A stretch of 64,000 nt of DNA. It comes from Chitinophaga pinensis (lineage in GTDB: Bacteria; Bacteroidota; Bacteroidia; Chitinophagales; Chitinophagaceae). Below the pieces are notes generated by a model. The model saw nothing but the letters and a program-made list of their open reading frames with translations, was not told where the DNA came from and made no database searches. The DNA lies in assembly GCF_007896845.1 (NCBI RefSeq), contig NZ_VOHS01000017.1, positions 58,669 through 122,668 on the forward strand, written 5' to 3'. The first letter of the stretch is position 1, and every line of letters starts with the position of its first letter. The translations under genes were made by a program, and so were the position numbers. Positions 44,193 through 52,776 of the stretch are shown piece by piece.

Positions 44193-45386
44193 GTGTTTCT
44201 TCGTCATATTCCTTTCCTGCGCGCTGTTTTCATGCATAGCATCACAGCATATGGTGGCCCACAAGGTCACCTGGCAATGATGTTGAAAACATTTGTACAC
44301 CAAAGACGGGATGTGACAGAACAGGAACTGATGGAATACAACGCTTTCTGTCAATTGTTACCCGGCGCTTCTTCTTCCCAGACGCTTACACTCATCGGAT
44401 ATAAACGTGGCGGCATCTCGCTGGCTGTAGCCACCCTGTTGATCTGGATAGCTCCTGCCTGTATACTTATGGGCTCCCTTAGCTTCCTTTTGCAATATTT
44501 CGATCAGAAAGCGCTTAATACGGATATCTTTAAGTACGTACAGCCAATGGCCGTAGGTTTCCTTATCTATGGAAGCATGCGGGCATTCCGGATCAGTATA
44601 CGCAACCTCGCTACGGCAATGATCATGATATCATCACTGGTGATTGCCTATTTCTTCAAATCTCCGTGGACCTTTCCCTGCCTTATTATATTAGGCGGAA
44701 TCGTGTCGAATTTCAGTGATAAACGCATTCCGGATATTCAGGATAAGCCCAAAAAGATCCGGTGGACCAACATCTGGCTTTTTGCCCTATTATTCATACT
44801 GGCAGGGTTCTTTTCCGAGCTGGCCCGTACGCATGACTGGATCACACGTCGTCCCTTCAACTTATTTGAGAACTTTTACCGTTTTGGCAGTCTTGTGTTT
44901 GGTGGAGGAGATATCCTGATCGCAATGATGCTGGAACAGTATGTATCCCGCGCTAAGACGCAATTTATGAGTGCTGAAGAATTACTGACAGGAGCCGGTA
45001 TTATGCGGGCTTTGCCAGGCCCTACCTTCTCTATCACTGCATATGTCGGTGGTATGGTAATGCATAGTCTGGGGCCCGGTTATCAGCTATTGGGATGTAT
45101 ATTGGCACCTGTCGCCATATTCCTGCCCAGCTTACTGCTCGTCTTATTCTTCTTCCCCATATGGCATAACCTGAAGAAATATGTGGTCATTTACAGGGCA
45201 TTGGAAGGTATTAATGCCGTAGTGGTAGGGATCATGTGGGCAGCCACGATCATACTGTTCATGGCCATCCCACAAAACGGATATACGATTGCGGTAACTG
45301 CTGTTACACTGACCGTACTTTGCATTTCACGCATACCGTCCCCATTTATAGTACTCGCCTGCCTCATCTTAGGCTGGCTATTATAG
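44193..45386 (+). CDS. chrA: Chromate transporter (ChrA family)
   Basis: A 397-aa inner-membrane protein with two homologous six-helix halves. HSITAYGGPQGHLAMM near residue 15 and YNAFCQLLPGASSSQTLTLIGYKRGG near 50 are the first-half signatures; FGGGDILIAMML and ITAYVGGMVMHSLGPG are the second-half equivalents. ChrA exports chromate, or possibly sulfate-like anions. The GTG start is forced by an in-frame TAA two codons upstream. It has no neighbouring regulator, and only 4 bp separate its stop from the convergent gene. Confidence 0.92.
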   Translation: MFLRHIPFLRAVFMHSITAYGGPQGHLAMMLKTFVHQRRDVTEQELMEYNAFCQLLPGASSSQTLTLIGYKRGGISLAVATLLIWIAPACILMGSLSFLLQYFDQKALNTDIFKYVQPMAVGFLIYGSMRAFRISIRNLATAMIMISSLVIAYFFKSPWTFPCLIILGGIVSNFSDKRIPDIQDKPKKIRWTNIWLFALLFILAGFFSELARTHDWITRRPFNLFENFYRFGSLVFGGGDILIAMMLEQYVSRAKTQFMSAEELLTGAGIMRALPGPTFSITAYVGGMVMHSLGPGYQLLGCILAPVAIFLPSLLLVLFFFPIWHNLKKYVVIYRALEGINAVVVGIMWAATIILFMAIPQNGYTIAVTAVTLTVLCISRIPSPFIVLACLILGWLL

Positions 45387-45390
45387 TCGC

Positions 45391-45837
45391 CTACTCCGGA
45401 CGCGTCGTTTTCTGATTTTTCTTAAACACCATTGCTGACAATGCTGATGCTACCACCCCTAATACAGCATTCGTAAAAAAGATATTACCTGCCAGATAGA
45501 TCCAGAAATTGGGGTTTTCCGTCTGCGATGCTGCAATAAAATGCATAACGATTGTAAACAACGCGATGATTATAATCGCCCATAATGTCGTTCTGAATCC
45601 CATCGCAAACAAGGCCATGGAAGACGTACGCTCATGATGCTGACTGTTATAATGAATAACGGAAAACAATACACCGAGAAACATCAGCAGATTGCCCAGA
45701 TACCCTGTCCATAAATTACCTGACATATTGGTGAAATAGAAGATAACCGTAAACACCACAGAGATGACCGCAATGATGATTCCGTACACCGGAGCCAGGT
45801 TAACGTGATGATGATGTTGATGATTGACTGTTTGCAT
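45391..45837 (-). CDS. Small four-helix membrane protein (DUF4199-like?)
   Basis: A 148-aa protein with a His-rich cytoplasmic start (MQTVNHQHHHHVN) and four transmembrane helices near residues 15-37, 43-62, 78-103 and 112-137. The pattern resembles DUF4199-type Bacteroidota proteins, but the match is weak, and I do not recognise a function. It is convergent with chrA and upstream of the LigD polymerase gene, with about 55 bp between them. Real gene probability is high because of length and composition. Confidence 0.65.
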   Translation of the reverse strand: MQTVNHQHHHHVNLAPVYGIIIAVISVVFTVIFYFTNMSGNLWTGYLGNLLMFLGVLFSVIHYNSQHHERTSSMALFAMGFRTTLWAIIIIALFTIVMHFIAASQTENPNFWIYLAGNIFFTNAVLGVVASALSAMVFKKNQKTTRPE

Positions 45838-45892
45838 AACGGTTCATTTTTAGGTTCTAAAAATCAAACTGCTATACAGTGTAAAACAATTA

Positions 45893-46780
45893 TTATTCCA
45901 CATGCGCCTGTGCCATCTCTTCCACTTTCTCTATCGCCTTCCGCAGATCATTCTTCGTCTTATCAATATCTTTCCACAGATCACCCACCTCTTTCACTCT
46001 GTCACGCATATTTTCTATTGTAAAATTGCTGATTGCGAGATCATCATTCAACTCATCCCAATTTAAAGGAGCTGACACCGTAGCTGCTGGTTTCGGACGT
46101 ACTGAATAGGGCGATGCGATTGTCTGTCCACGGCTATTCTGCATATAGTCTATATAGACTTTCTTATTACGTTTAGACTTTGTACGGATCACGCTGGTAA
46201 TCTTCGGCAGATCCTGTTGTACCTGTTTGGCCACATACTCGGCAAATAAGCGACAGGTTTCATAATTATACTTTCCTCCCGTAGGAACATAAATATGCAA
46301 TCCTGAAGCCCCGGAAGTCTTACAGAAAGATTGTACCCCTACTTTATCCAATAACTCCTTTATAGCGAGTGCCGTTTCAACGACATATTTAAAAGCAATA
46401 TTCTCCGGATCCAGATCCAGCACGATATAATCCGGATTGTCCAGCTTTTTTACCCGCGATAACCATGGATTCATTTCAATACAACCCAGATTTGCCATAT
46501 AAATCAAGGTCGCAGCATTATTACACACGAGATAATCTACATCACGGGATGCAGATGCCGCATGCAGTGTAATAGTTTTTATCCAGTCAGGTGCTGACTC
46601 CGTATCCACATCTTTCTGATAGAAGCCAGCGTCTTTAATCCCGTTCGGAAAACGATGCAGACTAAGCGGGCGATCTTTCAGATATGGCAATACATAGTCC
46701 GCCATATCCATATAATAATCGATCAGGTCACCTTTTGTGATCTTCTCATCAGGCCAGTACAATTTCTGCTGATTGGTCAA
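45893..46780 (-). CDS. ligD: LigD polymerase domain (NHEJ primase-polymerase)
   Basis: A 295-aa archaeo-eukaryotic primase-type polymerase that fills gaps at double-strand breaks. LTNQQKLYWPDEKITKGDLIDYY opens it, PLSLHRFPNGI follows, YIVLDLDPEN near residue 140 has the catalytic Asp pair, and KTSGASGLHIYVPTGGKY is the nucleotide-binding motif. The frame starts at a TTG that overlaps the ligase stop. Frame fusion to the ligase ORF occurs at AAAAA (46787-46791) with a -1 shift, giving NSKKVPLTNQQ, so the two are probably one polypeptide. Confidence 0.93.
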   Translation of the reverse strand: MTNQQKLYWPDEKITKGDLIDYYMDMADYVLPYLKDRPLSLHRFPNGIKDAGFYQKDVDTESAPDWIKTITLHAASASRDVDYLVCNNAATLIYMANLGCIEMNPWLSRVKKLDNPDYIVLDLDPENIAFKYVVETALAIKELLDKVGVQSFCKTSGASGLHIYVPTGGKYNYETCRLFAEYVAKQVQQDLPKITSVIRTKSKRNKKVYIDYMQNSRGQTIASPYSVRPKPAATVSAPLNWDELNDDLAISNFTIENMRDRVKEVGDLWKDIDKTKNDLRKAIEKVEEMAQAHVE

Positions 46781-47790
46781 TGGGACTTTTTACTGTTGAG
46801 TGTCACCACCCGCTCTTTTTCACGTGTTGCTTTCGCCGGGGCGGCACTTGCCGCAGCTTTTTTTGTAGCCATCTTTGTCGGTTTTGCGGTTTCCTGATGT
46901 ACCTCTTTCGCCGGTTTATCTTTCCTCAATCCCAGAAATACCGGCTGTCGTAACTGCCTGTCACTCGTCCATGAAGAGAATTTCACCTGACACACCAGTT
47001 GTGGTTTAACCCAGGTGACAGGTGTATTTGTCCTGATTTTTTTATCAAAGGGCGAGGTTTTCTGCCGCAGTGGCTGCATCTTTTCATATAGTTCACTGAT
47101 CAGCGTGCCGTTTAGTCCGCCGCCACAGTTCCCCACATATCGCAATTGCTTATCATCATCATATACTCCTAATACCAGAGAACCTATCTTCTTTCTGCTT
47201 CCCTTTGGATCAGTATAACCACAAATGATCGCTTCCTGTTCATCAATGATCTTTATCTTCAGCCAGGCCATAGACCGTTTACCTTCTGCATATAAACTGT
47301 CGCCTTCTTTTGCAATAATCCCTTCCCAACCCTTTTCTTTTGCCTGTTTATAGAGCGTTTCACTATTATCAGGAACATGCTCTGAATAAAGAATATCTTT
47401 GTGCTTCAGCTGCTTCACGACTGTTTTCAACAATTCTTTGCGCTGGAGCAATGGCATAGCTTTCAGGTCTTCTCCATCCAGCTCAAGCATATCAAATACT
47501 ATGTATACAAGATGACCCGAAGGGTCGTTTTTATAGTTCTGCAATGACTGAAAATCGGAGCTGCCGTCTTTTTTCAAAATAACGATTTCTCCATCCAGCA
47601 CAGCATCATGCTGCAGCTTCTCTAAAGCGCTTACAACCGGCGCATAATCCTTATTAAATGACAAATGATTTCTCGAATACAATTCCACGTTTCCATTTCT
47701 CACATCTGCAATTGCGCGATAACCATCCCATTTCGTTTCAAATATCCAACCCTCCCGGCTGAAAGGTGCATCTACGAGCGTAGCCATCAT
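46777..47790 (-). CDS. ligD: LigD ATP-dependent DNA ligase domain
   Basis: A 337-aa ligase core. MMATLVDAPFSREGWIFETKWDGYRA at the start contains the catalytic Lys of the KWDG adenylation motif. Further motifs are LDGEIVIL, WEGIIAKEGDSLY, SMAWLKIK and the OB-fold end TWVKPQLVCQVKFSSWT. The extra in-frame codons upstream (KKELFTP) keep coding character up to an A8 run (47848-47855), where the frame joins the phosphoesterase ORF. The tail is Lys/Ala-rich linker. It seals breaks held by Ku. Confidence 0.94.
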   Translation of the reverse strand: MMATLVDAPFSREGWIFETKWDGYRAIADVRNGNVELYSRNHLSFNKDYAPVVSALEKLQHDAVLDGEIVILKKDGSSDFQSLQNYKNDPSGHLVYIVFDMLELDGEDLKAMPLLQRKELLKTVVKQLKHKDILYSEHVPDNSETLYKQAKEKGWEGIIAKEGDSLYAEGKRSMAWLKIKIIDEQEAIICGYTDPKGSRKKIGSLVLGVYDDDKQLRYVGNCGGGLNGTLISELYEKMQPLRQKTSPFDKKIRTNTPVTWVKPQLVCQVKFSSWTSDRQLRQPVFLGLRKDKPAKEVHQETAKPTKMATKKAAASAAPAKATREKERVVTLNSKKSH

Positions 47791-47834
47791 GGGCGTAAAT
47801 AGTTCTTTCTTACGCTTTGTGGACGCCTTTGCTT

Positions 47835-48449
47835 TTACCGGTGAGGCTTTTTTTTACTCTCAGCTTTCATCTTCTCCTTCTCTTTCACACCTTTATCTTT
47901 GACGCGTTGCGGTGTAAAATCCTCGCTATTGTATGCTCCTTTTACGGCATAATCATCTTTATGTTTAAGCAGTAGCCACGCATTATCATCTGTATTTTTC
48001 ATCTTCACCAATGCGAATTCTCCTTTTACTTTCCTGCCTTTCAAACGTATTTTCAGATTCCCTTCTTTGATTTCTTTACCCGCTTCTTTGTCAAAACTGC
48101 TACCATCCTGATGCAGTAACTCGTAGCTGCCTTTATCCCACACATAAACAGACCCTGCCCCATAATTTCCTTCCGGAATTACACCTTCAAAATCTTTATA
48201 GTCATATGGATGGTCCTCCACCTGCATGGCCAATCTTTTATCTGAAGGATTCATGGAGGGACCTTTGGGTACCGCCCAACTTTTCAGCACACCATCTACT
48301 TCCAACCGAAAATCATAATGCAGACGTGATGCATGATGTCGCTGTATGACAAAAATGTGTTGCTTACCGGCACTCTTTTTCTTCCCGCCTTTAGGCTCTG
48401 CCGTCTGTTTAAAATCACGTTTCTCATCATATGTTCTCAGGCTACTCAT
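47835..48449 (-). CDS. ligD: LigD 3'-phosphoesterase domain
   Basis: A 204-aa domain that cleans 3' ends before ligation. FVIQRHHASRLHYDFRLEVDGVLKSWAVPKGP carries the His and Asp residues of the LigD phosphoesterase active site, with EDHPYDYKDFEGVIPEGNYGAG next. The ORF ends in a Lys-rich linker with an A AAA AAG slippery heptamer followed by CCT CAC CGG TAA. A -1 shift there joins the ligase frame as KKASPVKAKAS. The order phosphoesterase-ligase-polymerase is that of Pseudomonas LigD; corrected total about 852 aa. It overlaps the Ku stop by 4 nt. Confidence 0.92.
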   Translation of the reverse strand: MSSLRTYDEKRDFKQTAEPKGGKKKSAGKQHIFVIQRHHASRLHYDFRLEVDGVLKSWAVPKGPSMNPSDKRLAMQVEDHPYDYKDFEGVIPEGNYGAGSVYVWDKGSYELLHQDGSSFDKEAGKEIKEGNLKIRLKGRKVKGEFALVKMKNTDDNAWLLLKHKDDYAVKGAYNSEDFTPQRVKDKGVKEKEKMKAESKKKPHR

Positions 48450-49237
48450 GATGCACGTTTTTTAGTGGTTTTTCCTGTAGATGGGTTCAGACTTGCTTTC
48501 AGCTGACTGAACAGATCGCTGCTTTTCGTGTGTACTACTTTCAGCTTCTTCACGGTCCGTCGTTTGCCACTGGCTTTTGCTTTAATAATCTTCAGTAATT
48601 CTTCATGATAAGTATCTTTGAATTGGCTGATATCAAATTCGGTGGTATAACTATCCACAAGTTGTATCGCCATATCCAGTTCCTTTTTACTGATCTTTGT
48701 ATTGGATGGAAAAGACAGCTCTTCAGGAGAACGGATTTCTTGTGAAAACCTTAGCTGTTGCAACATCAGATAATCTTCTCTTGGGCGGATGATGGCCAGA
48801 TGTTCACTCGTTCTGAGTACAAAACGCCCCAGACCGGCCTTACCCGTTTTCTGCAGGGTTTTCAACAGTAGATCATATGCCTTTACGCCCGCTTTATCCG
48901 GCTCAATAAAGTAGGGTGTTTCGAAATAGATGTCATCTATTTCCTCCAGTTCTACAAATGATTCGATGGTGATGATCTTACTCTTTTCAGGACTGGCTTC
49001 CTGAAAATCCTCGTCCTCAAGGATCACGTATTCATCGTTATACAGGTATCCTTTGACGATCTGTTCCCATGGCACTTCTTTACCTGTATCTTCATTCACC
49101 CTCTTAAATTTTATATGGGCGTGATCTTTCCTGTCCAGCATGTCCAGGTCCAGTCTGCTGTCCTGTACTGCGCTGTACAATTTGATGGGTATATTCACTA
49201 ACCCAAAACCGATTGTTCCTGACCATACAGCTCTCAT
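48446..49237 (-). CDS. ku: Non-homologous end-joining protein Ku
   Basis: A 263-aa bacterial Ku that binds DNA ends as a homodimer ring and recruits LigD. It begins RAVWSGTIGFGLVNIPIKLY, the standard Ku N-terminus, and continues with KGYLYNDEYVILEDEDF and YFIEPDKAGVKAYDLLLKTL. The C-terminus is Lys/Ser-rich (GKRRTVKKLKV to TTKKRAS), the usual DNA- and LigD-contacting tail. It overlaps the phosphoesterase ORF by 4 nt (ATGA), so Ku and LigD form one operon. Confidence 0.95.
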   Translation of the reverse strand: MRAVWSGTIGFGLVNIPIKLYSAVQDSRLDLDMLDRKDHAHIKFKRVNEDTGKEVPWEQIVKGYLYNDEYVILEDEDFQEASPEKSKIITIESFVELEEIDDIYFETPYFIEPDKAGVKAYDLLLKTLQKTGKAGLGRFVLRTSEHLAIIRPREDYLMLQQLRFSQEIRSPEELSFPSNTKISKKELDMAIQLVDSYTTEFDISQFKDTYHEELLKIIKAKASGKRRTVKKLKVVHTKSSDLFSQLKASLNPSTGKTTKKRAS

Positions 49238-49324
49238 AAAAAGATAATTTAGTAGTGATAATGAGTGAAAACCAAACTATATGCCATGGCACGTGTTTTG
49301 GATTTTATCCTTTAACAAAAACCT

Positions 49325-49678
49325 TTGTTTATGGAAAAGCCAGGCGAAATGACCACCCTTAGCCGGGTGATGCAAAAATTACATGAAAAAGGCCTAGACC
49401 ACGAACTAAAAATGAGTGATCATGGCAGAATGCAGAATATAGAAAAACAAAAGATCTACAATCCGGAAGAATTGAAGATCATTAAAACCTACCGGTTTGA
49501 AGGTGAGTCAGATCCGGGCGATATGTCCGTACTGTATCTGATAGAGGACAAGGAAGGCGAAATCGGCTATGTACTGGATGCCTATGGTGTTTACAGTACC
49601 CATGAGGAGGCCGGATTCGATGAATTTATCCAGAAAATACCGGTAGAAGACAGGGAAGATCAGTTGATCTTCGCGTAA
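49325..49678 (+). CDS. Small conserved protein (often labelled PRPP synthetase-like)
   Basis: A 117-aa hydrophilic protein with TLSRVMQKLHEKGLDHELKMSDHG, then EELKIIKTYRFEGESDPGDMSVLYLIE and GYVLDAYGVYSTHE. Similar Bacteroidota proteins are often named phosphoribosylpyrophosphate synthetase in databases, but no PRPP-binding motif is present here, so I treat the function as unknown. It is divergent from Ku and convergent with topoisomerase IB, inside a stress/repair block. The start is supported by an A-rich leader. Confidence 0.75.
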   Translation: MFMEKPGEMTTLSRVMQKLHEKGLDHELKMSDHGRMQNIEKQKIYNPEELKIIKTYRFEGESDPGDMSVLYLIEDKEGEIGYVLDAYGVYSTHEEAGFDEFIQKIPVEDREDQLIFA

Positions 49679-49699
49679 GATATTTTCAATCAGAAGATG

Positions 49700-49755
49700 A
49701 AAAAGAGAAGGATTAAGATTAATAGCGTCAGCTAATTCTTAATCCTTCTCTTTTT
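49700..49755. terminator. Bidirectional 19-bp terminator overlapping the topoisomerase IB 3' end
   Basis: Positions 49700-49718 and 49737-49755 are perfectly complementary (AAAAAGAGAAGGATTAAGA type arms). The 3' arm contains the last codons of the topoisomerase IB gene, so coding sequence and terminator are shared. Confidence 0.88.
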
Positions 49756-50816
49756 CTAATTCTTTCCATTTTTTTCTGTTCTTTCATAAACTTCAGCAGT
49801 ACCTTTTCGTCACTATGTAAGCCATCGTCAGAAGGCTCCGTTCTCGCTGCTCTCAGTTCTTCCAGATAAGGTTCCAGTTCACATAATTCATACGCTTCCA
49901 GAATTTTTGGATGGATATAATATTTCTTACATACAGCTCTTGTATTACCGAGTTTGCCGGCCACGCTGTCTATAATCTGTACAAGGTTCTGTTTACATTC
50001 ATGTGCTGAGGCAAATGGGGTAAGATCTGCCAGTAGATTCAGGGCATTCACGGTACCTGACCATGTACGGAAATCCTTACAGGTAAAATCATCGCCGGTC
50101 CATTGCTTCAGGTATTCATTGATATCTCCTGAGTCAAGGCTTTTATGATCTTCCCCTTCATAATATTGAAATAATTCCTGTCCGGGAATGTCTTTCACCT
50201 TATGCAGTAGTTTGGCTAATTGGGCGTGTTTAAGCGTTATTTTATGCATCACGCCCTTCTTCCCTTTAAACTTAAAAAAGGCCGTATTTCCGTCTATTTT
50301 CACGTGTTCTGAATGCAATGTCGTCAGGCCGTAAGAACCATATAATTTCTCATAAGATGCATTCCCGACTCTTATCAGCGTTTCCTGCATAACGCTCAAT
50401 GCGATGGCGCTAACTTTCTCTTTATCAAGGCTTTTTTTACGCAATGCAGCTGTAATATGTTCACGCAATTGCGGTAGTTTCTCCCCAAAATGTAGCAGGC
50501 GATCGTACTTGGTTTCATTACGCACTTTTGCCCAGGTAGAATGATAGCGGTATTGTCTTCTTCCCATGGCGTCAATCCCGGTCGCCTGCAGATGACCATT
50601 GGCATATGGAGAGATCCATACTTGTTCCCATGCAGGAGGTAATACCAGCCCCCGGATCCTTTTCAGTACATCCTCGTCTTTGATAATATCTCCATGTTGG
50701 TCACGATACCGAAAGCCGCCCTTTATCCTTTCACGGCTATAACCTGTCGTACCAGACTTCACATAACGTAGTTTGACAGCTTTGGCAGTAGCCATTGCTT
50801 CAGCAAGCAGATCCAT
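49728..50816 (-). CDS. DNA topoisomerase IB
   Basis: A 362-aa type IB enzyme of the poxvirus/bacterial class that relaxes supercoils through a 3'-phosphotyrosine. The N-terminal domain has GYSRERIKGGFRYRD and LVLPPAWEQVWISPYANGHLQATGIDAMGRRQYRYH. In the core, RVGNASYEKLYGSYGLTTL holds the first catalytic Arg, KDFRTWSGTVNAL the second, with the nucleophile Tyr in VCKKYYIHPKILEAY near residue 310. All catalytic parts are present. The 3' end lies in the terminator stem. Confidence 0.95.
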   Translation of the reverse strand: MDLLAEAMATAKAVKLRYVKSGTTGYSRERIKGGFRYRDQHGDIIKDEDVLKRIRGLVLPPAWEQVWISPYANGHLQATGIDAMGRRQYRYHSTWAKVRNETKYDRLLHFGEKLPQLREHITAALRKKSLDKEKVSAIALSVMQETLIRVGNASYEKLYGSYGLTTLHSEHVKIDGNTAFFKFKGKKGVMHKITLKHAQLAKLLHKVKDIPGQELFQYYEGEDHKSLDSGDINEYLKQWTGDDFTCKDFRTWSGTVNALNLLADLTPFASAHECKQNLVQIIDSVAGKLGNTRAVCKKYYIHPKILEAYELCELEPYLEELRAARTEPSDDGLHSDEKVLLKFMKEQKKMERIRKREGLRIS

Positions 50817-50833
50817 AATTGTAGTATTTTATA

Positions 50834-51706
50834 CTAACCATTCACGATTTCGCCCCCGTTCGGATGCAGTACCTGTCCTGTCATATAGCTGGCATCATCA
50901 CTGGCCAGAAATACGTAACTGGTAGCTACTTCCACAGGTTCTCCGGCTCGTTTTAAAGGCACATCCGAACCAAATGATTCCACATGTTCTGCATCAAAGG
51001 TGGCAGGTATCAACGGCGTCCAGATGGGTCCCGGGGCTACTGCATTTACCCTGATCTTTTTCTCTGCCAGCGTAGCAGCCAGTGAGCGTGTAAAACTTAC
51101 AATGGCTCCTTTGGTGCTGGCATAATCGATCAGGTGTCCGCTTCCCCTGTAGGCAGTCACAGATGTTGTATTAATGATCGCGGCACCTTCTCTCAGATGC
51201 GGAAGAGCTGCTTTTGTGAGATAAAACTGTGAAAAGATATTGGTAGCAAAAGTTTTCTGTAACTGCTCTGCCGTAATATCTTCCAGTTTTTTCTGCGGAT
51301 ATTGTACGGCTGCATTGTTTACCACGATGTCCAGTCTGCCGAAAGTATCTACCGCTTTTTCAACTATTGCTATGCAGTGCTTCTCATCTGTCACATCACC
51401 GGGTATCAGTACTGCCTTACGACCGTATTCCTGCACATGTTTTTGGGTGAGCGCCGCGTCTTCGTGTTCATCAAAATAGGCGATAATCACATCAGCGCCC
51501 TCACTGGCAAAAGCAACTGCTACGGCTCTTCCAATACCACTGTCACCTCCGGTAATAACCGCTACCCTATCCATCAGTTTACCCACCGGCACATCTTTTT
51601 TCTCAAACACCGGCTTTGGATCCATATCGGCTTCTATTCCCGGCTGACGGGGCTGTTCCTGTTCTGGTCTCAGTGGTTTCTTTTCTTCTGACTTTTGCAT
51701 GATCAT
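50834..51706 (-). CDS. SDR family oxidoreductase, stress-type (YghA/GsiB-associated class)
   Basis: A 290-aa short-chain dehydrogenase. A charged/proline-rich N-terminal extension (residues 1-45) precedes the Rossmann fold: VAVITGGDSGIGRAVAVAFASEGADV (NAD(P) site), NNAAVQYPQ, and the catalytic Ser-Tyr-Lys in SVTAYRGSGHLIDYASTKGA. IRVNAVAPGPIWTPL is the typical post-catalytic segment. The N-terminal extension is that of general-stress SDR proteins such as YghA and YdaD. Substrate unknown; its neighbours also suggest a stress role. Confidence 0.9.
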   Translation of the reverse strand: MIMQKSEEKKPLRPEQEQPRQPGIEADMDPKPVFEKKDVPVGKLMDRVAVITGGDSGIGRAVAVAFASEGADVIIAYFDEHEDAALTQKHVQEYGRKAVLIPGDVTDEKHCIAIVEKAVDTFGRLDIVVNNAAVQYPQKKLEDITAEQLQKTFATNIFSQFYLTKAALPHLREGAAIINTTSVTAYRGSGHLIDYASTKGAIVSFTRSLAATLAEKKIRVNAVAPGPIWTPLIPATFDAEHVESFGSDVPLKRAGEPVEVATSYVFLASDDASYMTGQVLHPNGGEIVNG

Positions 51707-51718
51707 GTAGATTTAAGA

Positions 51719-51751
51719 AAGGCCTCTTGCATATCAGTATGCAGAGGCCTT
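51719..51751 (-). terminator. Terminator after the DUF892 gene
   Basis: A 14-bp stem with one bulged T (AAGGCCTCT and GCATA arms) 25 bp past the stop of the ferritin-like gene; the minus strand continues TTTCTTAAATC. Confidence 0.85.
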
Positions 51752-51775
51752 AGGGTTCTCATTTATAAGTTATGC

Positions 51776-52405
51776 TTATTCAGCAGCAGCTTCTTCATTA
51801 ACAGAAGATTCTGCTATCTGCGTCAGCAGGCTATCTGTTTCTTTTTCTTCATTCAGCGTCTGTTCCAGCAATTGTGCTACTTCGTCATGACCCATTTTAC
51901 TGGCCAGTGTGCGCAGACTACCATAAGCGGCAATCTCGTAGTGTTCTATTTTCTGAGAGCAGATAATGATACCTGCATCTCTCACAGCAGTATCTTCTTC
52001 TGTATCATCTACTACTTCCTGTCCTTCTGCGATCAATCCTTCCATTGCTTCACATTTCTTTGCTTTTGGCGCCTGACCAATAATTTCAAACACCTGTTCC
52101 AGACGAGCCACATGTTCTTTTGTCTGTTCCTGATGATGACTGATAGCATCGATCAGTTCTTCTGAAGTCGCTGCCTTCTGCATTTTTCCGAGTGCCTTTA
52201 CAAGGTTCTTTTCTGCCCAGTAAATGTCTTTCAGTTCATCCACAAACAGTTTGTGAAACTTAGAGTTGGGCATATCTTCATTTTTACTGTTGCTCCTGGA
52301 GGATGATTTTGGAGCAGTACGAGATGCTGACATAGATTTGCTGCCAGCAGTACTTCTTGTTGATGTAGCAGTTTTGCTGGTCCTTGATTGGGTTCTTGTT
52401 GCCAT
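51776..52405 (-). CDS. Ferritin-like YciE/DUF892 family protein
   Basis: A 209-aa protein. The first 45 residues are a low-complexity Ser/Thr/Arg/Lys tail (TSKTATSTRSTAGSKSMSA), possibly DNA-binding. The ferritin-like four-helix bundle follows: FVDELKDIYWAEKNLVKALGKM, ISHHQEQTKEHVARLEQVFEIIG, QKIEHYEIAAYGSLRTLA with the Glu-x-x-His metal ligands, and LEQTLNEEKETDSLL. The DUF892 family is linked to general and osmotic stress. The basic tail is unusual and may tether it to nucleic acid. Confidence 0.9.
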   Translation of the reverse strand: MATRTQSRTSKTATSTRSTAGSKSMSASRTAPKSSSRSNSKNEDMPNSKFHKLFVDELKDIYWAEKNLVKALGKMQKAATSEELIDAISHHQEQTKEHVARLEQVFEIIGQAPKAKKCEAMEGLIAEGQEVVDDTEEDTAVRDAGIIICSQKIEHYEIAAYGSLRTLASKMGHDEVAQLLEQTLNEEKETDSLLTQIAESSVNEEAAAE

Positions 52406-52434
52406 ATTTTTGGAGTTTAATAGTGATTAGTAAA

Positions 52435-52776
52435 TTATTCTTCAGGAATGACCTTCGTGTCTTCTTCGTCATACGTATGACCTGTTTCCATGATATCCTT
52501 ATCGGGGAAAAGATCTGGTGATCTCTCCTGTACGTCTTCCCTGTCCTGTTCTGCCATCACTTCTATCCTTTCTTCTTCTGCCTTCGGATTGGGAGGCGTA
52601 CGTTTAATATCATGATCCGGTATCTCGTTCGGCACAGGAGGCGGAGGACCTGGCGGTGAAGGAGGAGGCGTTATTTCCGGGTTATTTGGTTTTGGCGGTT
52701 CTTCCTGTGGAATGGGTTGCTTTTCCGGTACCCCACCCGGATTCGGATTCCCCGCTGCCATATAATAGTATTGCAT
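52435..52776 (-). CDS. Proline/glutamate-rich hypothetical protein
   Basis: The ATG at 52776 (MQYYYMAAGNPNPGG) gives 113 aa; the longer frame begins with TTG and is less likely. Residues 10-60 are dominated by Pro runs (PPPSPPGPPPPVP), and the rest is strongly acidic. It is probably disordered, and no domain is recognised. It shares strand and spacing with the DUF892 gene (29 bp), suggesting co-expression under stress. Confidence 0.65.
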   Translation of the reverse strand: MQYYYMAAGNPNPGGVPEKQPIPQEEPPKPNNPEITPPPSPPGPPPPVPNEIPDHDIKRTPPNPKAEEERIEVMAEQDREDVQERSPDLFPDKDIMETGHTYDEEDTKVIPEE

